Origin: Verrucomicrobiota bacterium
Lineage (GTDB): Bacteria > Verrucomicrobiota > Verrucomicrobiia > Limisphaerales > CANJSG01
DNA length: 46,452 nucleotides
Assembly: GCA_947476875.1 (NCBI GenBank)
Contig: CANJSG010000008.1
Location: 1-46,452, forward strand
Direction of reading: 5' to 3'
Of the stretch, positions 45,751 to 46,452 are shown one piece after another; the first letter of the stretch is position 1, and each line of letters starts with the position of its first letter. Under the pieces are notes generated by a model. That model was not told where the DNA came from and did not search any database. It saw nothing but the letters and a program-made list of their open reading frames with translations. The position numbers and the translations under genes were made by a program.

Positions 45751-45857
45751 CCGATCATAGGTGCCCCGTTATTACCATGAGAGGCAACGTCTCTTCGAAC
45801 GAAGGGGCCAGCGCCTTTGCGCCTGACACTCGGCCGGCGTTGGGATACTTGTCTCCC

Positions 45858-46073
45858 ATGAGTTTTACCGAGGTGCTACGGGAGCTGCCGAGTTTGACTC
45901 TCCAGCAACGGCAGGAGCTGATTCGTCGTGCGATCGACTTGGACGACGCCCCGTTGTCCTCACACGACGAGGCTCTGATCGCGCAAAGGTTGGCTGATCA
46001 CGAGCGTGATCCTTCCTCTGCCATTTCGTTGGATGCCATGAACGCCCGGCTCCGTTCGCGATTCCAGAAATGA
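45858..46073 (+). CDS. Addiction-module antitoxin-like protein
   Basis: 71 aa from the ATG at 45858 (MSFTEVLRELPSLTLQQRQE). The sequence pattern LxxLSLxxRxEL with a following DEALIAQRLADHERDP and SLDAMNARLRSRF matches the putative addiction-module component/unstable antitoxin family (PF09720, TIGR02574), partner of ParE/RelE toxins. The helical N-terminus probably binds DNA or dimerises and the C-terminal helix would mask the toxin. Its stop overlaps the ATG of a truncated toxin frame. Alone it would be an orphan antitoxin. The longer upstream frame to 45684 is out of context with this family's length. Confidence 0.75.
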   Translation: MSFTEVLRELPSLTLQQRQELIRRAIDLDDAPLSSHDEALIAQRLADHERDPSSAISLDAMNARLRSRFQK

Positions 46074-46093
46074 GCTGGCGGGTGGAGTATTGA
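46070..46093 (+). pseudogene. Truncated ParE/RelE-type toxin start
   Basis: ATG at 46070 overlaps the antitoxin stop (ATGA) and reads MSWRVEY then TGA. Family toxins begin this way and run ~90-100 residues. The palindromic element starts 22 bases further on, and no in-frame or shifted continuation carries toxin motifs. Confidence 0.55.
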
Positions 46094-46114
46094 CTTCCGA
46101 AAAGACCACGCGCT

Positions 46115-46274
46115 GGTAGAGCGAAGGCTCCTGCCGAGCCGCCTAAGAGGTTGCTGACGATTCTCTCGTTCCGGCGGCAGCGCGTTCGTCGTCCAATCGC
46201 CACGAGCTTCCCGCGGGAATCGCGTTTGCACTCACGTGGATTCGAGGCGGCTCGGCGGGAGCCTTCGCCCTACC
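46115..46274. repeat. REPIN-like palindromic element, family C (copy 2)
   Basis: Inverted arms of 30 bases (46115-46144 and 46245-46274) differ at 2 positions; the core is CTGCCGAGCCGCCT with GTAGAGCGAAGGC at the outer end. It shares the inner arm with the copy at 28676-28830. Confidence 0.75.
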
Positions 46275-46452
46275 CATTCTAGGCCGTTCGAACACCAACT
46301 TGGCTAGCAGCCCGTCAAAGAACGGGTGTTTTGGAGCGGCGTGACGGATGCGTATGATGGCTTGGCCTGGGATGGTCCGGAGAAAGTTGTGGGAGAGCGG
46401 CGGACGAGACGGGCGACCAGGGCGGCTATCCGGGACCACAGGCGCAAAATCA
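46275..46452. other. Unresolved right end
   Basis: A plus-strand frame from about 46326 to the end reads WSGVTDAYDGLAWDG and then a very basic run. Another frame starts at an ATG at 46348. Neither is long enough or similar enough to a known family to call; a gene may begin here and continue outside the window. Confidence 0.25.

Noticed and set aside
46143-46439. Minus-strand ORF at the right end
   Set aside because: Half of it is the palindromic element, and the remainder (RTIPGQAIIRIRHAAPKHP) has no recognisable family or ribosome site.

Overview
The window looks like chromosome of a high-GC member of the PVC superphylum, most likely a Verrucomicrobiota (Pedosphaera/Limisphaera-like). The main reasons are two loci of paired DUF1549/DUF1553 proteins (planctomycete-type cytochrome c) and DUF1501 proteins, a Cys-type sulfatase, Tat-exported sugar isomerase-like and amidase proteins, lamin-tail and TSP3-type surface proteins, and many intergenic palindromic repeats. 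This placement is inferred from gene content; no rRNA or marker protein is present.

Layout. (1) 1-2290: the 3' part of a lamin-tail surface protein and a small secreted protein. (2) 2735-16165, minus strand: five consecutive genes for exported proteins behind one good sigma70-like promoter. In transcription order they are a secreted ~630-aa protein, a phage-tail-fibre-like protein, a ~2846-aa giant, a TSP3-like protein and a YwqK/MORN protein. The giant has a long helical segment and a C-terminus that resemble the Tc-toxin A subunit, so this is the best candidate for an undescribed system. (3) 16260-20203: an ISL3 transposase remnant, purE-purK, an MFS transporter and tRNA-Ala(GGC). (4) 20510-25679: a renalase-like oxidoreductase, two convergent DoxX-like genes, a truncated photolyase-related gene with a 46-aa overlapping ORF, a degenerate M48-like membrane protein and an amine-oxidase-like flavoprotein. 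(5) 25741-29647: aceE with its terminator, divergent from a lipoate-protein ligase. (6) 29733-38962: cytochrome/DUF1501 pair number 1, sulfatase, isomerase-like protein, amidase and a 3-hydroxyisobutyrate-dehydrogenase-like protein. (7) 39261-45750: an AraC regulator divergent from cytochrome/DUF1501 pair number 2, which ends in a low-GC membrane-anchored protein. (8) 45858-46452: an antitoxin with a decayed toxin beside a palindromic element.

How they work together. PurE and PurK are consecutive steps of purine synthesis. AceE (pyruvate dehydrogenase E1) and the lipoate ligase serve the same enzyme complex, although E2 and E3 are not here. The DUF1549/DUF1501 pairs with sulfatase, isomerase and amidase suggest periplasmic breakdown of sulfated or complex substrates. 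The AraC protein probably controls pair 2. Intergenic spaces carry at least four sequence families of 154-165 bp REPIN-like palindromes, and a diverged copy of the purK 3' end lies about 14 kb from the intact gene.
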